This document shows positions 24,801-33,719 of a stretch of DNA of 64,000 bases, one piece after another. The notes under the pieces were generated by a model, which saw nothing but the letters and a program-made list of their open reading frames with translations, had not been told where the DNA came from and searched no databases. Made by a program: the position numbers and the translations under genes. Source of the stretch: Papio anubis (Eukaryota > Chordata > Mammalia > Primates > Cercopithecidae); assembly GCF_008728515.1 (NCBI RefSeq), contig NC_044979.1:168996037-169060036 (forward strand), in the 5' to 3' direction. Within the stretch, counting starts at the first letter, position 1, and each line of letters opens with the position of its first letter.

Positions 24801-25817
24801 TTTGCTTCCAAAAAATGCAGTGGGAGCCAGAAATGGTAGTGTAGAAAATCTGTAGTCCCAGCTACTTGGGAGACTGAAGCAGGAAGATTGCTTGAGACCA
24901 TGAATCTGAAGCCGTAGCACACTACAATCATACCTGTGAATAGCCACTGTACTCCAGTGGCTGTACAACATAGCAAGACCTTGTCTCTTTAAAAAAAAAA
25001 AGTGCGGCCAGGGAGTGGTTGATGGAATTATACAGCAAGACAGGTCCTGATTTTGGGGTGGTGGTGTTTTTTTTTTTTAAGCTGGATGATAGATACATGG
25101 GATAAAGGAGGAGACGGAACCTTTATAACATTCTGCCTACTTTTGTTTTATGCTTGTCATTTTCAATAATAAAAAGTTAAAAAAAAATGATGGAAAGAAA
25201 ATTAAACAATAGTTTCCTTCACAAATGTCTTCCTCTGATATTTCCCTGGTGTTGCAGCTGGGGAAACAGAGATGGTATTTCTTCCCTAGAGCCGCTGTAG
25301 GGCTTCAGTTCTAATGGAGCCTAAGGTTGTCACTATTATCTGCAGAGTACTGTCACTGTTGTCTGACCTTCAATAAGTCACAACAATAATTTTGTGTTAC
25401 ATTAAATCCTGAGCCTTTAAGGATCTTAAAGTACTTATATACATTGTATCACTAAGTTAAAAATGCTATTGCCTATAATAATTATATTATCACTGAAACT
25501 GAAGAAAAGATATTAAGTACACGTTTACAAAGTCAAAATGAATCCAGGGCCTACCATACTCTGCTTGGCAATAGTATCTAGAACTCTGATAATTATCTAT
25601 ACAAAACAGCAGTGAAATAAATAGTTCTGGAAAGCCATTCTCAGTTCAAAGGAACTGGCATTGATTTCCAGGGCAAAAGGTAAGGGATAAATGTCACCAA
25701 CCTGTCTTTCTCACTTACCAATATACCTGCGACAACAGACGCCACAGCATTTCTTCTCTCGCTCCAGTCAATACACTCACATTCTGGCCAACGAAAATTG
25801 TCTAGGAAGCCTGCCAT
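6852..25817 (-). CDS. TMEM50B: TMEM50B, transmembrane protein 50B (six coding exons)
   Basis: Joining 25719-25817, 23934-24046, 21962-22029, 17085-17177, 12070-12127 and 6852-6897 on the minus strand gives 158 codons plus stop, the usual length of the family, with no frameshift. All internal borders have gt/ag signals and phases fit exactly (0, 2, 1, 1, 2). The protein begins [18 protein letters not shown] and ends [10 protein letters not shown]. Four hydrophobic segments are visible at about residues 26-47, 62-75, 97-121 and 129-148, separated by a polar loop (residues 76-96) with RGDSYESG. The family (UPF0220) comprises small multi-pass proteins of the endoplasmic reticulum and Golgi; the biochemical role is poorly defined and I do not assign one. 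Identity rests on my memory of human TMEM50B; the paralogue TMEM50A is less likely given the synteny with DNAJC28 and GART. Confidence 0.96.
7330..7650 (+). mobile_element. L2-like remnant
   Basis: tcattccttcaacaaataat followed by a 'tgtaccaagcacctaagtgctggg' type segment and an 'aaggttttcctgaggag' segment is the layout of the L2 3' region. Divergence is high and the right edge is unclear; the open frames seen here on the minus strand are not genes. Confidence 0.5.
8241..8277. repeat. Perfect 15-bp inverted repeat
   Basis: gctgtcagtcacatg at 8241-8255 and its exact reverse complement at 8263-8277 enclose the 7-nt loop ccaaaga. It is in unique intronic sequence of TMEM50B, not in an Alu. Confidence 0.95.
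9115..9416 (-). mobile_element. AluY, Old World monkey type
   Basis: Carries gtggccggatctcggctcac, cttcgcccggctagtttt and tgtattttttagtag, which I associate with cercopithecid AluY. Inserted in the tail of the Alu to its right. Confidence 0.9.
9420..9709 (-). mobile_element. Alu
   Basis: Full dimer; its poly(T) tail was the target of the younger Alu at 9115. Confidence 0.92.
10142..10440 (+). mobile_element. Alu
   Basis: Full dimer flanked by the 16-bp duplication aaagacattcattcta. Confidence 0.93.
10615..10911 (-). mobile_element. Alu
   Basis: Dimer with (TTA)n tail; duplication ac(c/t)atgtattaatt on both sides. Confidence 0.92.
11038..11507 (+). mobile_element. MIR split by an Alu
   Basis: tggattcaaatcccagcttc and cctcgtctataaaatgggaa match the MIR core; the element resumes after the Alu at 11152-11469. 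Confidence 0.65.
11152..11469 (+). mobile_element. Alu
   Basis: Dimer with (AAAT)n tail inserted in a MIR; duplication aaaatgggaataac at 11138 and 11470. Confidence 0.94.
11521..11829 (-). mobile_element. Alu
   Basis: Dimer with (TTTA)n tail; duplication aaatgggaattta at 11508 and 11830. Confidence 0.94.
12070..12127 (-). CDS. TMEM50B: TMEM50B fifth coding exon
   Basis: A 58-nt exon with acceptor tttatgtatgtag and donor gtaagttgc. It encodes [20 protein letters not shown], most of the fourth helix. It is too short to stand out as an ORF and was found by matching the expected protein. Confidence 0.94.
12538..12708 (-). mobile_element. Alu monomer (FLAM/FRAM type)
   Basis: Diverged single arm, minus strand. 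Confidence 0.8.
12965..13240 (+). mobile_element. MIR, nearly full length
   Basis: The order gttaagagttccaaatttg, caggtttgaatcctat, gaccttggacacattattta, cctcacctgtaaaacagg is the canonical MIR core and tail in plus orientation. Confidence 0.8.
13318..13608 (+). mobile_element. Alu
   Basis: Full dimer, A tail. Confidence 0.93.
13710..14006 (+). mobile_element. Alu
   Basis: Full dimer; duplication aagatacaYt at both ends. Confidence 0.93.
14107..14520 (+). mobile_element. LTR-like sequence, probable solo ERV LTR
   Basis: A compact segment with repeated agccaatcccaagcagcc-type motifs, a ctttgctttgtgttcagcc promoter-like part and a pyrimidine-rich 3' end resembles primate class I endogenous retrovirus LTRs. 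No internal viral genes are present. The family is not assigned and edges are approximate. Confidence 0.4.
14593..14899 (+). mobile_element. AluY-like
   Basis: Full dimer; duplication aaaacacacttt at both ends. Confidence 0.93.
14909..15197 (+). mobile_element. Alu
   Basis: Full dimer starting right after the duplication of the preceding Alu. Confidence 0.93.
15215..15465 (+). mobile_element. Old L1 3' UTR fragment
   Basis: gtggctgcctagggctatgg, cattcaactgcatattttaa and tatggtatgcaaattacatc are typical of L1M-type 3' ends. Confidence 0.6.
15470..16060. other. TMEM50B intron, unique sequence
   Basis: No repeat or gene recognised; the minus-strand open frame at 15710-15976 has no supporting splice sites or family resemblance. 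Confidence 0.6.
16062..16365 (+). mobile_element. Alu
   Basis: Full dimer, A tail. Confidence 0.93.
16414..16460. repeat. Two adjacent perfect hairpins
   Basis: tgataatc/gattatca (16414-16421, 16426-16433) and tcagataagggg/ccccttatctga (16431-16442, 16449-16460) overlap by 3 nt. The surrounding DNA to about 16760 is compatible with a decayed DNA transposon, family unknown. Confidence 0.9.
17085..17177 (-). CDS. TMEM50B: TMEM50B fourth coding exon
   Basis: A 93-nt exon with acceptor cttctccacacag and donor gtaagtattc. It encodes the third membrane helix ([20 protein letters not shown]) and keeps the reading frame (phase 1 in, 1 out). Confidence 0.95.
17178..18199. other. TMEM50B intron, unique sequence
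   Basis: AT-rich, no repeat recognised apart from a poly(A) run at 17339-17357. Confidence 0.6.
17339..17357 (+). repeat. Poly(A) run
   Basis: About 19 A without an attached Alu or L1, between TMEM50B exons. Confidence 0.85.
18200..18507 (+). mobile_element. Alu
   Basis: Full dimer with an odd C run (ttccccccgcc) before its tail. Confidence 0.92.
18510..19200. other. TMEM50B intron, unique sequence
   Basis: AT-rich; nothing recognised. Confidence 0.6.
19203..19358 (+). mobile_element. Alu monomer (FLAM/FRAM type)
   Basis: Single arm with short A tail; duplication taatagt. Confidence 0.82.
19680..19970 (+). mobile_element. Alu
   Basis: Full dimer. Confidence 0.93.
20045..20285 (+). mobile_element. 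Old L1 3' UTR fragment
   Basis: catatgatcccatttatatg, atcagtggtgaccaggag, catcaaactgtacactttaa are typical of L1M-type 3' ends. Confidence 0.6.
20286..20584 (+). mobile_element. Alu
   Basis: Full dimer with an extra gataacatgaggacagg segment in the left arm. Confidence 0.92.
20703..20852 (+). mobile_element. MIR core
   Basis: gtggctaaaagcatgggctc, ttcaatcctggctccaccac, tgtgactttggacacattat are MIR consensus-like; the copy is cut by the Alu at 20852. Confidence 0.75.
20852..21160 (-). mobile_element. Alu
   Basis: Full dimer inserted in a MIR; duplication gtaaattttt. Confidence 0.93.
21184..21454 (+). mobile_element. Alu
   Basis: Dimer with an internal deletion in the left arm. Confidence 0.92.
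21962..22029 (-). CDS. TMEM50B: TMEM50B third coding exon
   Basis: A 68-nt exon with acceptor tactgttctag and donor gtaaagat. It encodes the polar loop [20 protein letters not shown]. Phases 2 in and 1 out match its neighbours. Confidence 0.94.
22526..22813 (-). mobile_element. AluY-like
   Basis: Young dimer with a small deletion after gtttcaccgtgg; near duplication aatttctttt. Confidence 0.93.
22888..23184 (+). mobile_element. Alu
   Basis: Full dimer, (AAT)n tail. Confidence 0.93.
23190..23930. other. TMEM50B intron, unique AT-rich sequence
   Basis: Nothing recognised; strongly AT-rich up to the exon at 23934. Confidence 0.6.
23934..24046 (-). CDS. TMEM50B: TMEM50B second coding exon
   Basis: It encodes [20 protein letters not shown] through LAFF (37 codons plus 2 nt), completing the first membrane helix and opening the second. 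The true acceptor is gtgttttaag before 24046. A second, stronger-looking acceptor (ttttttacag) lies 10 nt inside the exon; using it would shift the frame. The donor is gtaagtatg. Confidence 0.95.
24141..24690 (+). mobile_element. Alu split by another Alu
   Basis: Left part 24141-24272 and right part 24571-24690 form one Alu; it ends abruptly at cagtgagc without a tail. Confidence 0.88.
24273..24570 (+). mobile_element. Alu nested in Alu
   Basis: Full dimer inserted at the A-rich centre (aaaaatacaa) of the host Alu, same orientation. Confidence 0.9.
24823..25003 (+). mobile_element. Alu monomer (FLAM/FRAM type)
   Basis: Highly diverged single arm with A tail. Confidence 0.75.
25010..25190 (+). 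mobile_element. Possible L1 3' UTR fragment
   Basis: gatgatagatacatggg and cattttcaataataaaaagt resemble a diverged L1M 3' end. Weak match. Confidence 0.35.
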
Positions 25818-25858
25818 TTTTACTTCTTAAGCATAAATGTTTCATTAAATGCTGTATC
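25719..25858 (-). CDS. TMEM50B: TMEM50B exon with start codon
   Basis: The acceptor ctgtttgtag precedes 25858 and the donor gtaagtga follows 25719. The first 41 nt are 5' UTR; the ATG lies at 25817-25815 and 33 codons follow, ending in phase 0 at GIL. This start gives the family's usual N terminus and no upstream in-frame ATG is present within the exon. Confidence 0.95.
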
Positions 25859-26077
25859 CTACAAACAGAAAGACAAAAACTAATCAACCCAAGACAATGT
25901 TTTCTAAAAGTAAAATATCTTACTCCTTTACTTTACTTTAGGTCCTATTCTACTATAGTTAAGAAAAATTCAATACTTCAACAAGTACCTAATTGAGATG
26001 TATACAGGACTATGCTAGGACACAAGGGGGAGATTGCTATTTGATAAATGAGCACTGTGGTTTTAAAACATGTCTAG

Positions 26078-26387
26078 GAGCTAGGTGACGTGGCTCACGC
26101 CTATTATTCCAGCACTTTGGGAGGCCGAAGTGGGCAGATCACTTGAGGCCAGGAGTTTGAGACCAGCCTGGCCAATATTATGAAACCCTGACTCTACTAA
26201 ATATACAAAAAATTAACTGGGCCTGGTGGCACATGCCTGTAATTACAGCTACTTGGGAGGCTGAGGCACAAGAATTGCTTGAACCTGGAAGGAGAGATTG
26301 CAGTGCAAGATCATGCCACTGAACTCCAGCCTGGGCAACAGAGCAAGACTCTGTCACAAAAATAAATAAATAAATGAAATAAATTAA
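26078..26387 (+). mobile_element. Alu
   Basis: Dimer with (AAAT)n tail; duplication aaacatgtc. Confidence 0.92.
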
Positions 26388-26689
26388 ACATGTCCAAAAT
26401 ATTTGACACTTCTTCCATTGAGAGGTGGATTTATGTCCTACCTCTGAATTTGGGTCAACAATAAAGACTAGTTGACCAGTAGAGTAGAGGAAGTGATGCT
26501 AAGTAACTTCTGCCATGCAACTTCCAAGATCAGGTCACAGAAGGCAACGGACCATCTGCCTGGTTCTCTGGAACACTAATGCTCGGGCTACCATGCTGTA
26601 AGGAGACCATTTATAGGTGTTCTGACCCACAGTTCCAGTTGAGGTCCCAGCTAATAGCTAGTACTAACTGCCAGACATGTGAGTAAAGA

Positions 26690-26880
26690 CACGTCTCTAC
26701 TAAAAATACAAAATTAGCCGTGAGTGGTGGCGCATGCCTATAATCCCAGTTACTTGGGAGGCTGAGGCAGGAGAATCACTTGGACCCAGGAGGCGGAGGT
26801 TGCAGTGAGCTGAGATCTTGCCACTGCACTCCACCCTGGGTGATAGAGCGAGACTCTGTCTCCAAAAAAAGAAAAGAAGT
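26690..26880 (+). mobile_element. Alu, 5'-truncated
   Basis: Starts at the middle A-rich linker (gtctctactaaaaatac); right arm and tail only. Confidence 0.88.
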
Positions 26881-27156
26881 TAGAAGACCAGTAAAAAAGA
26901 TTCACATATAAATAACACAGGTATTTTAGAAACTACACAGGAAACAGAAGAGAAAAAAGAATCAACAAAATATTTCAAGAAAATTTCCCCAGAATAAAAG
27001 TTCTTGTATTTCCAGATTTAAAGTACCCATTGAATACTTAAGTAATGGAGTAAACCCACACTTCATTTTAAATTTCAAAACACTGAGGTCAAAGTGTAGA
27101 TTCTATAAGTTTGCAGATACGAAAAAAACCAGGTCGCATACAAAGGCTTTTGGAAT

Positions 27157-27222
27157 TCGTGTGTGTGTTTGTGTGTGTGTGTCTGAGAGAGAGAGAGAGA
27201 GAGAGACAGACAGAGAGAGAGA
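27157..27222 (+). repeat. (GT)n-(GA)n microsatellite
   Basis: Adjacent gt and ga runs at the tail side of the following minus-strand Alu. Confidence 0.92.
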
Positions 27223-27492
27223 CAGGGTCTCGCTCTGTCACCCAGGCTGGAGTGCAGTGGCATGATCACAGCTTACTGCAGCCTCTACCTGCTGGGCTCA
27301 AGTGATCCTCCCACTGCAGCCCCCGGAACAGCTGGGACTACAAGCACACACTACCACACCCAGCTAATTTTTTATAGAGATGGGATTTTGCCATATTGCC
27401 CAGGCTAGTCTTGAACTTCTGGACTTAAGCAATCCACCCACTGCAGCCTCCCAAAGTGCTGGGATTACAGGCGTGAGCCACCATGCCTGGCC
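27220..27492 (-). mobile_element. Alu
   Basis: Dimer whose tail has become the microsatellite; duplication ttggaattc encloses both. Confidence 0.92.
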
Positions 27493-27639
27493 CTCAGCTT
27501 GGAATTCTTAACAGTAAAACCACAAGCAAGATGACAATGGGGCAGTAAATTCAAAACTCTGTAGGACAATTATTTCCAAGCAAAAGATTTTTACCAGTCA
27601 AAATATGAATCAAGTATGAGGATAGCATCAAAACATATT

Positions 27640-27752
27640 CAGAAGCATTTTGAGAGGCCAATGCAGGCCTCTCACTTGAAGCCAGGAGTTCAGGACCAGC
27701 CCGGCCAACAAGGCGAAATCCCGTCTCTATTTAAACAACAACAACAAAATAT
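27640..27752 (+). mobile_element. Alu left-arm fragment
   Basis: Partial left arm with (CAA)n tail; duplication atattcag. Confidence 0.78.
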
Positions 27753-27759
27753 TCAGACA

Positions 27760-28520
27760 CACAAGGTCTCCAAAAAATGTAACTATTCTTGTCAAGAAGC
27801 TACTGGAGTTTGAGCTTCAACAGGGAGAGTGAATTAATAAAAGAGAATATGGGATACAGGAAAGATCCTGCACAGAAGAACTAAAGAGAATCCAGCTGTG
27901 CCCCAGAAGCAGCAGATAATCAGGCCAGACTGCAGCAGTGTAACTCAGGAGATAACGTCCTGGCTGGTATAGCAGTTTTTTGTGGGGGATTTTGTGCCTT
28001 TATAAAAAACAATCTTTTAAAAAAATCCACTGGAATATAGCAGCTTTTGAAGCTGAGGACTGAATGCTCCAAGAACTTGGCCCAGAGCCTATCTGTACTC
28101 ACGGGGGCTTGGCTTGATCCTGAGCATATGCTGATGCAGTTCCTGCTCTCCTGCAAGGCGTGCAGCCTTCGTCAGCAGACGACACTCACTTCCCCCACAG
28201 AGAGGTTCTGCTTTCACCTACCCTGTTAACTACAGGTAGGCCATGGTGAGCTAAGAAGCAGAAAATGCAGAGAAGCCCACTCCTTCCGACCTTATTTTTG
28301 TTGTCTTTCCATTACGTGGTCCACTAGAACCTTCCAGATACCCTGACTGAGGTGACCCCCCTTTCCTAGGACTCATAACACAGCACATAAACTTCCTCAG
28401 AAAGGCCCCCTGTAAACAGGTAAGGGATCTGAAGTCATTCTGTTCAGCTCATCTTTACTTGAAAACCTTCATCTAAGTGGCTATCCTTTCCTTAGTCAAG
28501 TTTGACCTTATAATTACAAA
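27760..28520. other. TMEM50B first intron, mostly unique sequence
   Basis: Moderately GC-rich around 28050-28250, with possible splice-like signals (ccaagcccccgtgagtacag on the minus strand). An alternative untranslated exon is possible but unsupported. Confidence 0.35.
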
Positions 28521-28523
28521 ACG

Positions 28524-28812
28524 AGGCCAGGCATGGTGGCTCATGCCTGTTATCCCAACACTTTGGGAGGCCGAGGCAGGTGGATCACGAGGTCAGGAGT
28601 TCGAGACCACCCTGGCCAACATAGTGAAACCCCATCTCTACTAAAAATACAAAAATTAGCCGGGCATGGTGGCACACACCTGAAACCTTGGCTACTCAGG
28701 AGACTGAGGCAGGAGAATTGCTTGAACCTGGAAGGTGGAGGTTGCAGTGAGCCAAGATGGCACCACTGCACTCTACCTGGGCAACTGAGCGAAACTCGGT
28801 CTCAAAAAAAAG
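28524..28812 (+). mobile_element. Alu
   Basis: Full dimer. Confidence 0.93.
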
Positions 28813-28816
28813 CTCA

Positions 28817-29108
28817 GGCTGGGCGCGATGGCTCACACCTGTAATCCCAGCACTTTAGGAGGCCGAGACAGGCGGATCACGAGGTCAGGAGATCGAGATC
28901 ATCCTGGCTAACACGGTGAAACTCCGTCTCTACTAAAAATACAAAAAAGTAGCCAGGCGAGGTGGCGGGTGCCTGTAGTCCCAGCTACTCGGGAGGCTGT
29001 GGCAGGAGAATGGTGTGAACCCAGGAGGCGGAGCTTGCAGTGAGCCGAGATTGCGCCCCTGCACTCCAGCCTGGGTGACAGAGTGAGATTCCATCTCAAA
29101 AAAAAAAG
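28817..29108 (+). mobile_element. AluY-like
   Basis: Full dimer inserted directly behind the previous one. Confidence 0.93.
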
Positions 29109-29432
29109 AAAGCTCCAGCATTTTCTAATAAGTATGTCTGGACTTCATCTATGCTCTCAGGGACAGAACTTTGTTATTACAGTTTATTTAATGAACAACC
29201 CACTATTAATAAAGATGCAGACAGTTTATAGCCCTCTGGGGTTTAACTGCAGAAATTAATGAGGTGTTATGATTTTATAGCCTGGTAAGAAAATCAATCC
29301 CAAAGATATTATGATTTTGTTGCCCTGTGGAACATTAACCAATTAAACTAACTTAGTCATACTATTGAGACTTGTCTTTCCCTACAAACTGCATAAATAC
29401 CGATTCCTTATATCCTTTTAAAACCAGCTCTT

Positions 29433-29731
29433 TGGCTGGGCACGGTGGCTCACACCTGTAATCCCAGCACTTTGGGAGGCCAAGGTGGGCAGATCACCTA
29501 AGGTCAGGGGTTTGAGACCAGCCTGGCCAGCATGGTCAAAGCCCATCTATACTTAAAATACAAAAACTAGCCAGGCATGGTGGCGGGCGCCTGTAATCCT
29601 AGCTACTCAGAAGCCTGAGGCAGAACTGCTTGAGTCCGGGAGGAGAAGGTTGCAGTGAGCTGAGATCATGCCACTGCACCCCAGCCTGGGTGACAGAGCC
29701 AGACTCCAACTCAAAACAAAACAAAAACACA
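29433..29731 (+). mobile_element. Alu
   Basis: Full dimer with (CAAAA)n tail. Confidence 0.93.
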
Positions 29732-29840
29732 GCTCTCAAAACAAAAAAAAAACCTCTCAATAACAGTAAAACAAAACTGAAACACACTGCTTAACTATCC
29801 GCATGAGAATTGTGTTTCTAACACTATTCATTCAAAACAA

Positions 29841-30137
29841 AGGTGGCTCCCACCGGTAATCCCAGCACTTTGTGAGGCCGAGGCAGATGGACCACCTGAG
29901 GTCAGGAATTCAAGACCAGCCTGGCCAACCTGGAGAAACCAGGTTTCTACTAAAAATAAAAAAACTAGCCAGGTGTGGTGGTAGTCACCTGTAATCCCAG
30001 CTACTCCAGCGGCTGAGGCAGGAGAATCGCTTGAACCCAGAAGGCGAAGGCAGCAGTGAGCTAAGACTGCGCCAATGCACTCCAGCCTGGGTAACAGAGC
30101 AAGACTCTGTCTCAAAAAAAAAAAAAAAAAAAAAAAC
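29841..30137 (+). mobile_element. Alu
   Basis: Dimer missing a few 5' nt; long A tail. Confidence 0.92.
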
Positions 30138-30159
30138 CACTAAATACACTGTTTAGGAT

Positions 30160-30355
30160 ATAGGAGTGTGTCTGCAAATTTATGTATATATTTGTAAACA
30201 TTTATGCACATATGTATAAATGTATATGTACATGAATTTATATGTTTATGAATTTATGTATACATGCATAAAGCTTATTTTAAAAAGCAAGAGAAAGATA
30301 AACACAAAAATCAGGACAGAGGCTACCTCTGGAAGAAAAAAATGCAAACATTTTG
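30160..30355 (+). mobile_element. Possible L1 fragment with AT-rich repeats
   Basis: An AT-rich run of atgtata/atgaattta units is followed by caggacagaggctacctctg, common near L1M 3' ends. Confidence 0.35.
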
Positions 30356-30369
30356 TTCCCCCACCGCCG

Positions 30370-30658
30370 CCACCCCCAAGACGGAGTCTTGCTCTGTCAC
30401 CCAGGATGGAGTGCAGTGGCGTGATCTGGGCTCACTGCAACCTCCACCTCCCAGGTTCAAGCAATTCTCCTGCCTCAGCCCCCTGAGTAGCTGAGATTAC
30501 AGGTGTCCACCACCACGACTGGCTAATTTTTATATTTTTGGTAGAGACAGGATTTCACATGTTGGCCAGGTGGGTCTCCGACACCCAGCCTTCAGTGATC
30601 TGCCTGTCTCAGCCTCCCAAGATGCTGGGACTACAGGTGTGAACCACTGCGCCTGGCC
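30370..30658 (-). mobile_element. Alu
   Basis: Dimer; its tail is replaced by C-rich sequence (cccccaccgccgccaccccc). Duplication aacattttgtt. Confidence 0.92.
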
Positions 30659-30783
30659 CAACATTTTGTTTCTTAATTTGGTAGTGGATACATAATGATC
30701 ATTGCAATAGTATTCTTTAAATTTTACATGTTTTCTATATTTTTTGTACCTGAGATAAAATTTGCAATAAAAGAAATTACTTT

Positions 30784-31021
30784 TTTGTGTGTGTGTGTGA
30801 GATGGAGTCTCGCTCTGTCGCCCAGGCTGGAATGCAGTGGCACCATCTCGGCTCACTGTAACCTCCACCTCCTGGTTTCAAGCAGTTCTCTGCCTCCACC
30901 TCCCAAGTAGCTGGGATTACAGGTGCCCACCACCACAACTGGCTACTTTTTTGTATTTTTAGTAGAGACGGGGTTTCACCATCTTGGCCAGGCTGGTCTT
31001 GAACTCCTGACCGCGCCCAGG
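30784..31021 (-). mobile_element. Alu with internal deletion
   Basis: Jumps from gaactcctgacc to gcgcccagg, losing about 55 nt; (GT)n in the tail; duplication aagaaattactttt. Confidence 0.92.
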
Positions 31022-31049
31022 AAGAAATTACTTTTAAAAAGAACAAGCA

Positions 31050-31366
31050 GCCGGGCGCGGTGGCTCACGCCTGTAATCCCAGCACTTTGGGAGGCCGAGA
31101 CGGGCAGATCACGAGGTCAGGAGATGGAGACCATCCTCGCTAACACGGTAAAACCACATCTCTACTAAAAATACAAATAAATTAGCTGGGCATGGTAGCG
31201 GGCACCTGTAGTCCCAGCTACTCAGGAGGCTGGGGCAGGAGAATGGCGTCAACCCGGGAGGCGGAGCTTGCAGTGAGCCAAGATTGCACCACTGGACTCC
31301 AGTCTAGGCGACAGAGCGAGACTCCGTCTCAAAAAAAAAAAAATATATATATATATATAGATATAT
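31050..31366 (+). mobile_element. AluY-like
   Basis: Full dimer with (TA)n expansion at the end of the tail. Confidence 0.93.
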
Positions 31367-31369
31367 ATG

Positions 31370-31628
31370 GAGCCAAGGTGGGTGGATCACCTGCTGAGGT
31401 CGGGAGTTCAAGACCAGCCTGACCAACATGGAGAAACCCCGTCTCTGCTAAAAATACAAAATTAGCCGGGGTGGTGGCGCATGTCTGTGATTCCAGCTAC
31501 TCGGGAGGTTGAGGCAGGAGAATTGCTTGAACCTGGGAGATGAAGGTTGCGGTGAGCCAAGATCATGCCATTGCACTCCAGCCTGGGCAACAAGAGCAAA
31601 ACTCCGTCTCTAAATAAATAAAATATAT
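31370..31628 (+). mobile_element. Alu, 5'-truncated
   Basis: Lacks the first ~45 nt; (AAAT)n tail. Confidence 0.9.
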
Positions 31629-31701
31629 GGATATTAGAAATGCATTTAATTCCAATAGATTTAGCTACTGCTTTTAAATTATAAAATCTTTAAGTTATAA
31701 T

Positions 31702-31995
31702 GTCAGGCGTGGTGGCTCATGCCTATAATCCCACCACTTTGGGAGGCTGGGGCAGGTGGATCATGAGGTCAGGAGATCAAGACCATCCTGGCTAACATGG
31801 TGAAACCCCATCTCTACCAAAAATACAAAAAATTAGCTGGGCGTGGTGGCAGGCGCCTGTAGTCCCAGCTATTCGGGAGGCTGAGGCAGGAGAATAGTGT
31901 GAACCGGGAAGGTGGAGCTTGCAGTGAGCAGAGATCGTGCCACTGCACTCCAGCCTGGGCGACAGAGCGAGACTCCGTCTCAAAAAAAAAAAAAC
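31702..31995 (+). mobile_element. AluY-like
   Basis: Full dimer; duplication aagttataa. Confidence 0.93.
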
Positions 31996-32099
31996 AAACT
32001 TAAAGTTATAAAAAGATTCCTTGTGAAATAAAATTATATCAAAGTACAATCATCTGTTTATATTATCTACCTGAAACTTACCCTACAATGACAAAAAGA

Positions 32100-32236
32100 T
32101 TTTCATAAAGCAATGCTTTTAATGGCTAAAACCCAGAAACAGCCAAAATGCCCATCAATAAGGAACCAAAAAATGTATATTAGGGTACATCCAAACAACA
32201 GTATACCCCACTACATTTTGAGAATGAGGCAGGTTG
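32100..32236 (+). mobile_element. Short L1 fragment
   Basis: aacagccaaaatgcccatca and tacatccaaacaacagtat match the L1 ORF2 terminal region. Confidence 0.55.
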
Positions 32237-32510
32237 GCTAGGCAGGATGGCTCACACCTGTAATCCCAGCACTCTGAGAGGCTGAGGCAGGTGGATAGCT
32301 TGAGCTCAGGAATTGAAGACCAGCCTGGGCAACATGAGGAACCCATCTCTACAAAAATTACAAAAATCAGGTGTGGTGGCACTCACCTATAGTCTCAGCT
32401 ACTCGGGAGGCTGAGGTGGGAGAATCGTTTGAGCCCCAAGGCTGCAGTGAGTAGTGAGGGAACCACTGCACTCTACCCGGGGCAACACAGTCAGACCCAG
32501 TCTCCAAAGT
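32237..32510 (+). mobile_element. Old Alu
   Basis: Diverged dimer without a homogeneous tail. Confidence 0.88.
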
Positions 32511-32774
32511 GAGGGGTGGGGTTGCAGGGAAATGAGTTAGGTCTCTACGTGCTTAAGAAGGAAATTGTCCTTATATTATCATCAGCTGCCGAGCAATATT
32601 ATAGTATAATATCCTCCTAGGGAATTGAATTGAGGATGTAAAGAGTGAAAAGTGAAGAAACAAGGAATCCTAACTTGACATACCTCTGCGCTGAATTTTA
32701 CTTGATATTCTTCTGTCATGTTTAAATGTTTTAAACAACCTGAATGTTACTTTAACCATTTAAAAAGGAAAATG

Positions 32775-33040
32775 GACTAGGTACGGTGGCTCACGCCTGT
32801 AATTCCAGCACTTTGGGAAGCCGAGGCAGGTAGACCACCTGAGATCAGGAGTTCAAGCCTCTACTAAAAATACAAAAATTAGCTGGGCATGGTGGGGGGC
32901 GTCTGTAATCCCAGCTACTTGGGAGGCTGAGACGGGAGAAACGTTTCAACCTGGGAGGCGGAGGTTGCAGTGAGCCACGATTGTGCCACTGCACTCCAGC
33001 CTGGGTGACAAGAGCGAAACTCTGCCTCAAAAAAATATAT
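32775..33040 (+). mobile_element. Alu with internal deletion
   Basis: Left arm lacks the segment between gttcaag and cctctacta. Confidence 0.92.
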
Positions 33041-33069
33041 ACATATAAATAAGTTAAAAACAAACTTTA

Positions 33070-33372
33070 GGCTGGGCACGGTGACTTACGCCTGTAATCC
33101 CAGCACTTTGGGAGGCCGAGGCGGGTGGATCATGAGGTCAGGAGATCGAGACCATCCTGGCTAACACGGTGAAACCTCGTATCTACTAAAAATACAAAAA
33201 ATGAGCCTGACGTGGTGGTTGGTGCCTGTAGTCCCAGCTACTTGGGAGGCTGAGGCAGGAGAATGGCGTGAACCCAGGAGGCGGAGCTTGCAGTGAGCCG
33301 AGACTGCGCCACTGCACTCCAGCCTGGGCGACAGAGTGAGACTCCGTCTCAAAAAATAAATAAACAAATAAT
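33070..33372 (+). mobile_element. AluY-like
   Basis: Full dimer with (AATA)n tail; duplication aaacttta. Confidence 0.93.
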
Positions 33373-33386
33373 AATAAACTTTAAAA

Positions 33387-33707
33387 GGCCAGGCGCGGTG
33401 CCCACGCCTGTAATCCCAGCATTTGGAGAGACCGAGGCGAGCAGATCACTTGAGGTCAGGAGTTCAAGACCAGCCTGGCCAACATGGTGAAACTCCCTCC
33501 CTTCTAAGAGTATAAAAATTAGCCGGACATGGGGGCAGGCGCCTGTGATCCCAGCTAGTCGGGAGGCTTGAGACTGTAAAATCCCTTTAACCCTAGAGGC
33601 ATGGGTTGCAGTGAGCAAAGATCGCGCCACTGCACTCCAGCCTAGGCGACAGCGACAGTACTTGCAGCCTGGTCAACGAGTGAGACCCTGTCTCAAAAAA
33701 AAAAAAA
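33387..33707 (+). mobile_element. Alu
   Basis: Dimer with small insertions near the 3' end. Confidence 0.92.
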
Positions 33708-33719
33708 GGAAAATGAGGA

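Noticed and set aside
28047..28229. Possible extra exon in TMEM50B intron 1
   Set aside because: A donor-like gtgagtac exists on the minus strand but no convincing matching acceptor was found; cannot be supported without RNA data.
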